The position numbers and the translations under genes are program-made. A stretch of DNA of 64,000 nucleotides from Limanda limanda (Eukaryota > Chordata > Actinopteri > Pleuronectiformes > Pleuronectidae), in contig NC_083647.1 in assembly GCF_963576545.1 (NCBI RefSeq), forward strand, positions 6,305,507 through 6,369,506. Direction: 5' to 3'. The notes under the pieces were generated by a model. It ran no database searches. It worked only from the letters and a program-made list of their open reading frames with translations, and was not told where the DNA came from. This document shows, piece after piece, positions 28,680 through 40,700 of this stretch (positions are counted from its first letter, which is position 1; every line of letters begins with the position of its first letter).

Positions 28680-31600
28680 TTGGTGACTGAATACCGTTGC
28701 CTTGTTGCTGAAGTGTTTGCTGCACTGATGGCAGGTCAGTCTGGAGGTGTCAATGTGTCCATCTTCTGTTGTTTTGGAGGACTGATCAGGGGGCACTCTG
28801 GTCAGTGCTTGCCCTGGAACAGAGGGGGAGGACGTGGCCATGTAGGGAGGCACGACTGGGGGCACTGAGGTATGACTGGGATGATGGCCTGGGTAGGGGA
28901 CTGAAGATGGGTAGTCCTGAGGAATGGGAGGAACTGAGCTGGCCCCAGCGGAGGGCCCTAGTGTGACTCCATCTCTGCTGGAGGGGTCCCTGAGAGAGAA
29001 GGTTCCATTGGTCAGGTCTGGCTGAGAGGGGTGCCCAGTTTTCTAAAGAGACATGGAGGAAAAATAACAACAATGTCAAATTGTGATGGAGACCAGGTTT
29101 AAATAAGGCTATTGCTACTGGTGCCTTTACCCTGTAAATGGAAACACAGTCAGAGGAGCAGAAGTTACAAATGGTGCCGTCCACCATGGCCAGATGATAC
29201 TGAGGAACAGCTGTCACCTTGCATTGACTGCATGGAAATGGAGTACCTGTGGTAAAATAAAATACAAAATTTGATTAGCTGTTAAATGTTGATAGTATGT
29301 GAGCATTTGTTTTGAAAACAATTTTTTCAAGTCTGAAAAGGTAGGTTGGTAATTTGTTTCTGAAAACTTTAAATTGCAATTGTTCAAAATCCTCTTTGCT
29401 TCTAAATAGTAGGGTTGGTAATGAATAATCGATGATCGATTATTCGTCATTAAGAATTCATTCCAATAAAAATCCAAGCCTCATGAATAATCGTTCTAGT
29501 CCCGCGCATTATGAGAATGCGAATCACCGTTCACGGTGGACTCCGACGCCGTCTTCTCACGCGGGTGTGGCATCATGCCTAAGCAAATAATCGATTAATT
29601 GTTCAATAACGTTATTAATAGTTGAACATGAAAACTCCTGTAAAGTCCCATCCCTACTAAATAGCCACCAATAAATTTGTTCTTGCAATAATAAGTTAGC
29701 TTCAAGCAGCTGTCAGGCTGTAAAGGCTCCAGTATGCTTCTCCGAGTCCGTGGCGCGCAGCTAGAGCTAGACGAAAAACAGCAGTAAGTTAACTGTGTGA
29801 CGGTGTAGAAGTGTGTTTCGTGCGCTCTTTTTGATTTATGCTTCTCGGACAACTTTAAGTCGAGAAAACAATTAACCGCCAAACAGTAGGTTGCGTAACG
29901 GAAGACAAGCTCAGAGAAGCCTACCCCATTTGTACGTAGAATAAGTCCATGTTTGTTTATTTACTTTCTCAATGCTTTCGTCACACACAGTGAACGATGG
30001 GAACTAACAGAACTAAATAAAGTGGCACCCAGCGGGTCAAAATGCTGATGTTATCGTTTCTTAGCGCAGCGGTTCCCCGGTCTTGTTTCCGAACTGCGTT
30101 GCTAATTCCACAGCTTGAAACTACACAGAGGCAGCTAGCTTCCCCCCGGCTTCCGCACACAGTCAGCAGGGACTCCCGATACTAACTACTACCCAGTGTT
30201 TGCTTCTAACCTGACGGTGTTTGAGAAACAGTGTCATGATAGCGGTGGAATTAATGTCGTGACAGCAGGTTTTTGCGCTGCTACCACCGCAGTTAGCATG
30301 GTGGCTAGCCCGCTAGCGCCGTTATGACAGGGCATTATAACCGTATCTGACCGTACACACATGCCAGTGCTCTCAGTGCTCTACTGTCAGCCCGACAACT
30401 CCGCTGGCTTAACACACTTGTCACATTTATCGTAGAATCATAGTTGTGTTTGGGTTTATTGTGATACAGGGAATAAACAGGAAGTTTGAGGTCCGGAAAT
30501 TATGTCTTTCTGAAATGCTGTTGTTAGCGGACCAATCACAGCCAAGGGCTGTCCCTAGGCTCTCCGAAATAACCACGGATAGTTAGAAAAATCAGAGGTG
30601 CACGAAAAGCTCTCCGTGGGTGTTTCTCTGTCCGTTTCAGTCCGTGTCAGTAAAAACGGAGAGGCATAAATTGGCCTTTAAAGGCCAATTTATGCCTCTC
30701 CGTTTTTTCTTTTACGGACAGATAAGACCGCCCTATCCGTCGTGAAACGCCCTCTCCGAGGGCTTCGGACAGCTTTTCGTACACGTCTGATTTTTCTAAC
30801 TATCCGTCTTCATGTTGGAGACCCGACGGACCGCTCTTGGCTGTGATTGGTCCGCGAACGACATCATTTCCGTATGACGTCATTTCCGTATTTCCGGACC
30901 TCAAACTTCCTGTTTACTTGTAGCAACAAACACGAACACAACTATGATTCTACGATTAATGTGACGTGTGTGTTAAGCCAGCGGAGTTGTCCGGCTGACG
31001 GTGGCTCGTTAGAGCACTGAGGGCATGTGTGCACGGTCACATGCGGTTATAACGAGCTTTCAAAACGGAGCTAGCAGGCTAGGCTAGCGGGCTAGGCTAG
31101 CCACCATGCTAACTGCGGTGGTAACAGTGCAAGAACCAGCCGTCACGACTTTAATTCCACTTCTATCATGACACTGTTTATATAATACCGCCAGGTTAGA
31201 AGCAAACACTGGATAGTAGTAAGTGTCGGGAGTCCCTGCTGACTGTGTGTGGAAGCTGGGGGGAGCTAGGTCCGTGGAGCTTCTAGCTACATGTAGCCTC
31301 AAGCAGATTCAAGCTGTGGAATCAGCAACACAGTTCGGAAACAAGACCGGGGAACCGCTGCGCTAAGAAACGATAACATCAGCATCTTGACCCGCTGGGT
31401 GTCACTTTATTTAGTTCTGTTAGTTGCCATGGTTCAGTGTGTGGGAGGCAGGCTAACATGTAAACAGAGACACGTGGACTTCTTCTTCCCAAATGGGGTA
31501 GGCTTCTCTGAGCTCGTCTTCCGTTGCGCCACCTATGGGTTTGGCGGTGAATTTTTTCCGACGTAGACTGACGGAGAAGTAAAAATCAAAAAGACTCTTT

Positions 31601-34600
31601 GCCCTCCGCTGAGACCTCTCCGAGAAACGGACACGTAGTAGTGTATAAGAGCCTTAAAAATGGGCGTAGTTTTAACAAGCTGGGAGGGGGTGGGACGTAT
31701 TGGTTGCTTATTTTCAAAGCCAGCTCTTGCTCGCTTTCCAGGATTACCAACCCTAGGTTTAACAAATGCATATCCTACCCAAACTGGCATGTGAGTGTGT
31801 GTCCCTGCTTTGTGTGTCCTACCGCTGAGCATATGTCGGGGTGATCGGCTCAGTCTCACACAAAGAGGTGAACAGTAAAGTTGAACTTTGCCCTTTTGGT
31901 CTCGTTGCATGATGGCGGTGGACACTACCGCCATCTTGCGACAGTAGATACAGTCCACTGTCTTTCTGCAGGTCTTCACAAAAACAATTACAGGTTTAGG
32001 GGTTTACATTTTGTACATGTGTAACATCAATAGTATATTCTTGATATAGCACATGTGCCATTTTATTTATCTACAATATTATGTGATTTCCTGTTAGCAT
32101 GGCTAAAAACTTGTGTTTTTTCTTCATACTAAATCTCCATAATCATGCCATAAATAATGAAACATCCTAATTTCAGAAGAAATATGTTTTTACAGACACA
32201 TACCTGTTTGTAGGTGGCAATGCAAGTAGCACTACAGAAGTTGAGCTGATATCTTTCATCCGTGGGAGTCTGACAGGAGCCATTACATTTAAGTCCGCAG
32301 TATTCACAGCAGTTCATGGCTAAGAAACGCATCTTGCGCCATGTTACAAAACAAGCATCCCCACAGAGTCTGTGCACACGACCTTTAAGGGTGACCTCAT
32401 GCTCAATCTGCAGCAGATGACCCCAGGCAAACATAAGGACAAGGGAGAGAAGATGATGAGGAAGAGATCCTGATTTAGCTCATTAGGCACACTGACCAAA
32501 TCTATTCTGACAGTAAAGGTTACAAGCCTCTCACCTTACTGGTAACTTTGCAGACACTGCAGAAGGGTTTTTCCCCTGGTTTCACAGGCAGCCTCGCTGG
32601 CTTCTTCTCCACTCGTTTGTCAAGAGGCTTCTCATTATTTTTCATCTTGTCTGTAAATTCAGACAGACAGAACTGGCTACAGAAGTTCATGTACATGTTC
32701 TCGCCTGCTGGAAGTTTGATCATGTCCTTGGGCTGATTGATCTCCCTGCAAAGAGAAAAGCACAGGGAATGAATACAGTGGATGAAAAGATACAGGGTGA
32801 AGGCAGAATTGAGGGTTGGAGCAAACTGGAAAAGAGGAAAAAAGCTATACAATATATTTTATATGACAGATGTTATTACCTAATCCAAGGAAGTTGGGTT
32901 TTTGTCTGTGTTAGTTTGTTTGTCTGTAAGCAGGATTACATAAACACTACAGGAGAGATTATCATCAATGTCACCAATGTTGAAGGATGTGCTATTGGTC
33001 AGAGAAGAACGCATGAAATATCGGTGCAGATCTGGATCATGGGGCGGATTCAGGATTTTTCCCCTAACTGTCTTTAACATTGTGAGGTGGGACATTTTTA
33101 TGCATCATTGTTGATATAAGGATAATTGTGCTTGATATAAAAAAAACCTGTCATGTTTAGCAGAATAAGAGATATTTACTGTGAACTCTCACATGACCTA
33201 TTAAGAGCCTTATTTTATAAACCAAAAACACAACCCATAAACATAGATCTTATTGTTTATACAAAAAACCTTAAATTTAAACATATGTTGAGATCCTGAT
33301 ATGCAATTCACTGAATTTATTTATTTTCTATTTGGCTACAATAAAATGAAATGGTCATGAGATTTTATTAAATATATAATTAACAATTAAACAGATCTCC
33401 AAAATGTCCTGCATCCTTGAAACATCCTTCATAATTCCATGTTAAGTAGCTGTAAAACAAACAGTTGATGTATTTGTCTACCTAACTTTATAGCCTACAA
33501 CAATAAATCACGATTTAAACAAACATAGTTTTACTGTAATTGTTATTGTCTGCCAAGAGATAGGCAGCCCTGTGGTGCAAGAGAAAAAGGGGCAATATGA
33601 ATATTTGTAAGTGTTAAATTAACAAACTTTTTATAAAATACGGATCCTTTATAAAACCCATACCTAAATGAAAACCTAATTTGACGTTCATACTGATGTC
33701 AAGTGGAAACACACAAGGGCTGTCAGTATTCCCAAAAGTCAGGTTTGAACGTATTTGACATGACACAATTCGTTCAAATACATTCAACCCACATGCGCCT
33801 GCGGTCTAACATGGGTGAACAGCGACCTTGTCTGTGGTGCCTCCTCAGCTGCTGCTAACAAGTGAGCCTGCAGATTTGTTATAAGGCAGTTGCATGGTAC
33901 AAAGATGAAAGACAGCATCACCTTTGATCGTTACTTTGCAGTCTATGGTGTAGAACTCAAAACACTTCCACACGCAGCTTCTATCATGTTCTGGACGGCT
34001 TTGCGTGCTAGATTCATCAATTTTCATTACAACACAATGTAACAACAATAATTACTATTATTATATCACCATTACTATTATTATATATACTGTTGCTGCC
34101 ATTATTACCATATATTGCTTTTATATTGGTATAATTACTATCATATATAAATATATATTATGTTATATTATATACTATATATACTGTACTATTCTTATAT
34201 ACTGTCTAACAATACAATTACCATCATATCATCAGTACTATTACCATCATCTTGCCACTGCACCTTATCTACCTATTTTATCTTGTGCTTCTGTTTTTTT
34301 ATTCTTTCTACCTCAATATTTTTTATTTTATTCTATTGTATTGTATTTTATTGTATTCAAATATACCAGCTGCTATGACAACTTAATTTCCCTTCGGGGA
34401 TGAATAAAGTACTCTATCTATCTATCTATCTATCTATCTAACAACACTTGCTTACTTTACTGACAGGTCAAGAGGCTACCAGACGGTCTGATGTGCTTCC
34501 ATACTGTGTATTTTGAATCTGAATGGGTCGATACCGATCAAATACAAACTTTTCCTTGCAGGTTTGATTGAATGTTGGAATTTTTTCTAAAAAGTGACAA

Positions 34601-37600
34601 CCTTAAAACAGACATGTACCTGTTGCACCAGACACACAATCTGTTATGGGTTGGAGGCAAATGTCTAACCAGACATACTGTGGAGCAGAAGAGCTGCGTC
34701 GAACCTTTTCTTTGGAATCGTGTTTTGCCTTTCAGCAGAACCTATAGAAACAGTTGCAAAACCCATGAAAAATATAAATTACAAGAAATAGATTACAACA
34801 AACAAATTTAACATTCTTGTCATTAATATACTCTAGCTGACCAATATACAGATCAACTGTTGTATTTCCCAGTCAATGTGATGACATTTTTTACATTAAT
34901 AATGGATTTGTTCAATATTAAAAGATGTATGTGGTGTCACAAAGGTACCTTAGAGCAGCCACTGCAGTGAACACTACCAGGAACAGGAAGCAGGGCAGGG
35001 ATTACCGCTGGCAATTGGGTAAGAGGAGAAAGGTTGGTAAAGAAAAGCTTCATCTTTCATTGCGACTGCTACATTAAGTCATGGACTGGTGAAGTAGCAT
35101 TTGTGATGATATAAAATGAATGTCAGTACCCCCCCTAAAATGAAAAGGGGAGTTTGATCCCGGTGACACAATGGCCTTGTTCAGATCTGGTATTACCATC
35201 CATCCTAAGAGCTCTGATCACAAGTGGACAGCTCCAAGGTCAGGTCAGATCTGCTCTATCTGCAACTGAACATGCATGTCAGTTCAAAGTATGGGCTCGT
35301 ATGAGAGGAGGAAAAATAAGTTTGATTCATAGTGAAACTTTAGCTGGTCAGAGACATCAACTGAGTAGGCTGTCATTCATATGTGGCTGCTTTTCTTAGG
35401 CTAAGTCTACTATTCTCAGGTGACACCACTCTTGATCTCAATTTAGAGATCGAAAAACTATATATGTAAGAAGTTGGTTCTGTAGAGTTTAGTTTTGCCT
35501 TGGAGTCGTCCATGATCGTGTCCTTGTGAAAAGGTAAAAAACAGTGAGGGTAAAAAATTATTGAGGTATATATAATTTTAAGCAAAATAACATTTAATTT
35601 AATAAAATCACTGATTATTTATGTACAACCTTTCTCTCTCTCAATAATCCTCATTGCTGCTGATTTAGCCAACTCCTATCATTTGATTTCAAATCAAAAT
35701 TAAAGGCTATACTCAAGTTTTAAACACGGGTAAACCTGCCAGAAAAAGGCAATTGACTCCTTTCCCAATTGCTAGTAGAGGTGTTTGCCTTTCTGTTTTT
35801 TCCCCTGGTGAGTCATGTACGACACCATCAGTACCTTGGAAACCAGGAAGCTCTCTCACATCTGTCTTTCTAATGTTGCATCTTGCGTGATATGAAGGAA
35901 AGATTTGCTCTTCAAGGTGTTGCATCCAATCGCATTGGAGACAAAAGCCAGATGTTAGTCGGTGTTTGAGGGTGTTCTGGCCAGTGGAAAAGGGGCTTCA
36001 AGACTTCCAATCTCCCCTCACTGCTTTCACAGGTTTAATACAACTATCAGCAATAAATTAATTGAACTTGTCCTTTAAAACCGTCTACCTTGTGGGATCT
36101 CTTACCTCGGCTGTTGTCAGGCGTGTTTTCCTGGGAGGAGTGGGAAGTGTTGGCAGACTCTGTGCTCTCATCCTTGTCTTTCTCTCCTCCTTTGGGCTCG
36201 TTAGTAAAGGGATCGCCTCGACTTGAATTGTTCCCCTTGTCCGCTTTGCTTTTTTTCCTGTTGGCCTTATCCACATCGACGTCCTCCAAGGAGCCCATTG
36301 GCAGGGCAAAGTGCCAATCTTCATCCTCTTCTTCTGGCTCATACAGAGGAAGGCCATCCAGTGCATCATCAAATGCTGCCCCTCCACTTCCTCCTCCGCC
36401 TTTCTCTCCTCCTCCTTCATTGGTTCTCAAGGTAAATGCGGAGGGTTGACCAGAGGGAGGGGAGGAAATGCGAGGAAAGGGGGATTCTACCATCCCCTCG
36501 TCCATCTTTTCTTCTGGTCTACTCCCATTGCTATCCTCTTCTTCAACCGGTTGCTGCTCCTCTTGTCCTGATGTTTCATCTACTGCCTTTGTTTCCTCCT
36601 GACCTCCACTCTTAGAAGAAGTGGCAGAGCCCTGAGAGGATTCAGCGAAGTCTCCCAGCCCCATCACTTCATCAAACACTCTGGACAGGTGCTCCTCGTG
36701 CTGTAAGGGAGAGAGAGGCTTGTAAAATAAGGTCTTTCAAGAAGCCCACTCATGTCAGCTTTCTTTACTCGTCAACAATTGATTACCGAACTTACTTCCA
36801 CATAATATCAAGAATGTCAAAAAAGTTCATAACTGTAAAACTTGTACAAGTTGATATCACCTAAAGTAGGAGGTAATGCCTGATCACCCATGGCTACATA
36901 ACAAGTCACTCTTCAGTGGTTTTGATTTACATTTGTACCAGTTGGAATCCAGTTGTGTGTAAACAGATGAAAACATTGTTTGTTCAATATTCAATGGTTG
37001 CACAGTAAGTACATGAGGCACAAGGTTGGTCCCAGATACAAACCCTAAACTTTATTATTTTTTTGTGCATTGTGGTCCACACCAACCATGATATCAACGA
37101 GCACACAAAACGAGCACTAATAGCAGGCGAATTATTTGTGGCTTTTGCTTTGTCTGTGCGCAGGATATAACAGTGTTTCATAATGTCGTACGTGTGGTAA
37201 GATCACGGGCGCAGCAGTGTCCAAATGTGTGAAGTATGAATGATAACCCTGAGTTTACGGGGAAATTGTGACACTTTTTCAATGTGGACCACAGCGCATC
37301 GATTACCGTGGTGCGATTTCATTCCCATTTATATTTAGTCTGAAGATGATACTGACACAAAAAGGAACTTTATTTTGAATGATGTTTCCTGAAGCGTCCT
37401 CAATTGCCTGTATCACCACACCAAATTGTTCGTGAAAATACAACAAAATATAAATAGTTTTATTATTATTATTTATCACTATTATAATTAGCCAGAGTTG
37501 TCATAGTTACACAGGGAACTTTATTTACTCCTTTGACTGACACAGCTCCAACAAAGCAAGTGGCCATTTGACAGAAGAGAGGAAATACACAACACGTTGT

Positions 37601-39077
37601 TCGACAATGAAGACGTTAAGTCAGTTTACCAGATAAGCCACGTCGCACATGTGTCATGTTGACAACACACTCGACACACTTCAGACAGATCATCTGTTGA
37701 TTTCACACAGATAAACAACACTTGCATTACAGAAACTACGGGAAAACAACACACCCGTTCTCTGATGAGTGTTTGGGTTGTTTTCATTCTCCGATGACTG
37801 AACCTGAACATCGAGTCCAGTTCACAGGTTCACAACATAACTAATAGCCTTAGTTTCAGCATTCTGCCAATAGCTAGCTGGTCATTATCACAAGCCACTC
37901 AGTATCAGTCTGGCGCTCTCTAGTGTATCATGTGTAGCTTACCTGCCGTGGCTTTTGTACTGTAAAGACGCTTGTTTCATCCACATTGTAAATCATGTGT
38001 GGAGGGAATGTGTGCCTGTTAAAGAAGAGAGGCAAAGAGAAAAACCTTATCAGAATCAAAACCAAATCTTACAGGTAAAGCCTCCTTAAAACATTTGCAA
38101 CTAAAGAATGAATTCTGTCACCTGTCCATCACTACAGCCAGATTTTCAAAGAACTCCCCCACTGTGGTTTTATTGAAGGCTGTAGCTCTTCCCAGGGATG
38201 TTGCCTCCGGAGTTTGGACAGAGAGATGGCGACGTGCTAGGAAGCTGCCGAACCACTCTACTCCTAAAGAGTAGAGGATTCATTATTATAAGATTTAGCT
38301 TTGTGGCAAGATCAGTTAACCTACAGAATCATGTGATCTCTTGCACACCCTAGCTTACCTGCACATTGAATTTTCTGTCCAACTGGCAGGGACAGTGATA
38401 TTGTTTTTCTCTGCGTATTCAAACGCCAGTTCACGGCACCTAACTGGAGCAAGGCCATGGAACTGGTCAGCTAGTTGTTTCAAGTGTGTGGCAAGCTCCT
38501 CCTCCATCTCATCTGTGAATATTCTCTTTGCCTCAGCTACTGCACCCCAGGCTACTGATTTTACTTCCCCTTTCTCTTTTTTCTGTATGAATCTTTTGAG
38601 GGTTGTCTTGTCAATATTTCTATCAATTCCAGCTTCTCTAAAGGACTTCTTTCCTTGCATGACCTCAGCGGCTGCACTCTCCATCTCTGCGAGGGGTGTT
38701 TGGCCCCAGGTTGTCTTCCTGGTGTAGTTTCTTGGCATGATGGCTTTTCTACAATGTTTATGACCTTAAAAATAAAACATATGTAATGTAATATTACACT
38801 TAAATATGTGTAAGACTAAACTTAACTTGTGCTTCATGGTGGGGTAGAGTGAGACAGTGAAAATGATGAATCTGCGACCATCAATATCTGGAATAAAGTA
38901 AACATATCGCCAGTTGCCATGGTCGCCAGTTAAACTGGAGCACCTGAAGCTAGCACACATTCACAGCTCGTCGTGCAGTGAAATCGGCTCAAACATCATC
39001 TTGTTGCTGAGATTATACTCGATGTGTGTGTTTCTTACCTTTAACCGTTTAAGTCTAAATTCCTCGGAATCCGCCAT
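28680..39077 (-). CDS. Duplicated 5' half of zmym4 (exons 1, 2 and 6-12), open in frame, ending at an unused donor
   Basis: Coding exons: 39039-39077, 36106-36700, an exon 6 remnant ending near 34947, 34620-34741, 32535-32745, 32204-32407, 31823-31973, 29131-29246 and 28680-29042. These correspond to exons 1, 2 and 6-12 of the complete gene. None has a stop or frameshift. Length changes are multiples of three: exon 6 loses 132, exon 7 loses 3, exon 8 loses 12 and exon 9 loses 9. Exons 3-5 (267 bases) are deleted without shifting phase. The old exon 6 acceptor AAG has become AAT, but a CCAG six bases inside would restore splicing in frame. The result is about 620 codons with start, acidic region and the first MYM fingers, but no SUMO-type motifs, piggyBac domain or C-terminal domain. 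The last exon keeps its GTAAGG donor, and the next downstream acceptor of matching phase 0 is exon 2 of the complete gene. It is either an upstream part of one longer gene (about 2313 aa if read through) or a truncated duplicate. Confidence 0.8.
29410..29656. mobile_element. hAT-type MITE with 8-base target duplication
   Basis: A 247-base insertion is flanked on both sides by CTAAATAG (29402-29409 and 29657-29664). The ends are imperfect inverted repeats, TAGGGTTGG on the left and CCATCCCTA on the right, and the interior has ATAATCGAT motifs. The matching intron of the other duplication unit lacks the insertion. An 8-base duplication with TAGGG ends is characteristic of hAT elements. There is no coding capacity. 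Confidence 0.85.
29724..31654. mobile_element. 1.93-kb palindromic Harbinger-like insertion (two inverted elements)
   Basis: The insertion is absent from the other duplication unit and is bounded by TAA on both sides (29721-29723 and 31655-31657), fitting the TWA target of PIF/Harbinger elements. The outer ends begin AGGCTC and its complement. The exact centre near 30679 is TTGGCCTTTAAAGGCCAA. The two arms, each about 0.96 kb, mirror one another along their length with scattered differences; for example GAAGTTTGAGGTCCGGAAAT near 30481 pairs with its complement near 30894. The inner ends resemble the outer ends, so this looks like two copies of one element head to head. No transposase frame is present. 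Confidence 0.75.
33820..34570. repeat. Same dispersed repeat family, split by a LINE insertion
   Basis: It shares CTTGTCTGTGGTGCCTCCTC, AACACTTCCACACGC, GCTTTGCGTGC and CATTTTCATTACAACAC with the 55945 copy. The LINE tail at 34048-34441 interrupts it. The corresponding partial copy in duplication unit 1 (about 23120-23370) is uninterrupted. Confidence 0.5.
34048..34441 (+). mobile_element. LINE 3' end with (TCTA)n tail
   Basis: The segment ends with TTTCCCTTCGGGGATGAATA, AAGTA and then about seven TCTA units. This is a 3' tail shared by fish L2/CR1-like LINEs and their derived SINEs. A TAACAACA direct repeat flanks it (34040-34047 and 34439-34446). It sits in intron 7 of the duplicated zmym4 half and is missing from the other unit. 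Its 5' portion is low-complexity ATT/ATA DNA. Confidence 0.6.
37036..38946. mobile_element. Block of inserted DNA carrying the pogo-like fragment (limits approximate)
   Basis: Between these points intron 1 of the duplicated zmym4 unit loses similarity to intron 1 of the complete gene. About 1.28 kb of the original intron (roughly 26568-27846) is replaced by this 1.9-kb segment. The transposase remnant occupies its upper half. I did not find clear terminal inverted repeats. Confidence 0.5.
37943..38738 (-). pseudogene. Pogo-like (psq HTH, DDE) transposase fragment with introns
   Basis: There are three exon-like blocks. Block 38359-38738 starts MPRNYTRKTTWGQTPLAEME and has a psq-type HTH (SFREAGIDRNIDKTTLKRFI). 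Block 38122-38263 encodes WFGSFLARRHLSVQTPEATS then TVGEFFENL. Block 37943-38015 encodes HTFPPHMIYNVDETSV, where the NVDET aspartate is the first catalytic acid of the pogo/DDE_1 family. Each block has GT-AG borders, but blocks one and two do not join in frame because of an extra base. The rest of the catalytic domain is absent. It sits in intron 1 of the duplicated zmym4 half. Confidence 0.75.
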
Positions 39078-39598
39078 GTTTTAATTACGATGCAGACCCA
39101 CCTCCACGGAGGGTTCTGGGTTTTGTATGCGAGAAGCTAGCATCAACAACACTGCTGCCCCACGGAGAAACGAGCTAGACGAACAACAGCGGTAAGTTCA
39201 CTGTGTGAAGGTGTAGAAGTGTGTTTCGGGTGAACTTTCAAAACAAGTTCACATGGAAAACCCAGAGAGGAAGAAGTGGAAGCGTTACCGTGTTCCGCGC
39301 TGCTCCTGACTGACGGCAGCCTGCCCCCCCAGCTACAGGATGTGTGTGGAGCACGCTGTCTGCTTAGCTGCTTTCAAAAGATAATACAATAGCGCACAGG
39401 GAATTCAATAATAGCTTAAAGTCACACACAAAAAAAGTGAAGATAAAAATAGTATAGAGTTCATTATAATTTAAAATTAAAATATAAAGTGAATACCGAG
39501 TACATTCAGAACCAGCTTCTCTTAGAAGTAAGAGTAGAACATTTTAAAAATTGAAATTAAGTTACTCGACTAACTAATACTTAGCTGAAGTGGCAGTA

Positions 39599-40700
39599 GG
39601 TAGTAATGATAAAAGGAGTAATATGATATATTGCGCATGGTAATAAACATATGATTAAGAAAACTCAGTAATATTACTCATGAATAGTAGTACTACACAT
39701 GAAAAACGAGTAATAGTAGTGTAATTGTGTAAAACCAAAAACATTTATTTACTATATAAATGTAAGTGTTTTTTTTTTCCCTTATTCAAATTATTCTATT
39801 AGTCTTTGCAGAAATGTATTTGTTTCATTTCGTCATGGCAGTCTGTTGCTATTCAAGGGAATATTTATACAAAGAACATTGTGTATTGCTAATTGTTAGA
39901 GATAGATAGATAGATAGATAGATTGATGATTTATTGATTGGACTTTAATTGTAACCTGAAACAAAAGCAAAGATATTGTTCATAAAGGTGTGTGTCCATG
40001 GAATAATGCTGAAGTAGCCGCGGAGCACTAAGACGGATCAAGATAATAGCCAATTTCAAACATGTAGATTTAGATCGGGCACTGTACTTTAATGATTCAT
40101 TTATGAATGTAACATCGTATGGTTTTTATTAGAAATTAACAGTTAATAGTTTCTCCTCGCTGAGATCTGAGCTCCTGTCCAGTATATGGCACTGTTGACG
40201 AATGTGCGGCTGTACCGTACAACCGAGAGTATCTGCGCACACAACATGTCGAACAGCGGAAACAATGAGTTCTGTAGGAATGAAAAACCCAGTAAACAGC
40301 AGATGAACCATCAGACTGAACACACAACACGTCTGCTGAGTTCAGCTCACAACTTCAACGACTGGAGGCTGAAAATGACATGCTCCCCCAGAAATGTTGG
40401 TCTCATTTATTATGTCACTTTCGGTATTCAGCGAATTTCAATGCATAGAAATAAACAAAGTAGAACAGACTGCAGCCTGCCTCCTAATGACAGACCAATC
40501 TATGTGTGTGTACATCTAGGTGGATTAACCCCAAACCCTTCCTGGGGTCAAACGAGCACCGGGACGTTTTCAGGAAGCAGCAGGAAGGGGCCGATCGAGC
40601 GACATCTGTTGTTGTTGTCACCTGCCCGTCTGACAGTCACGTCCGGGGACCAGCTCGCTGTCTTCTCGGTGAGGGTTGAGGTCTCTTCGCCGGCGGGTGA
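39599..40700. other. Intergenic DNA between the zmym4 duplicate and adprs
   Basis: This stretch lies upstream of two divergently transcribed genes. A short (GATA)n-type run occurs at about 39901-39923. The last 150 bases become G/C- and CpG-rich, continuing into adprs exon 1, and are the likely adprs promoter. A 177-codon plus-strand frame at 40186-40719 shows no domain and overlaps the adprs start, so I do not call it. Confidence 0.5.

Larger units (their letters stand above)
28669..39598. repeat. Tandem segmental duplication, unit 2 (10.9 kb)
   Basis: This is the second unit. The junction at about 28668/28669 joins sequence matching 39590-39598 (GTGGCAGT) directly to sequence matching 18696 onward (GTGCTCCTTACTTGG). 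It therefore falls just inside the intron behind exon 12. Relative to unit 1 it lacks about 0.93 kb containing exons 3-5, has 132 bases missing within exon 6, and has gained a hAT MITE, a palindromic Harbinger-like insertion, a LINE tail and pogo-like DNA. Confidence 0.9.

Noticed and set aside
31533..31979. 148-codon minus-strand frame as a separate gene
   Set aside because: It is exon 10 of the zmym4 duplicate read through its donor into intron; the homologous exon at 20404-20554 shows the true borders.
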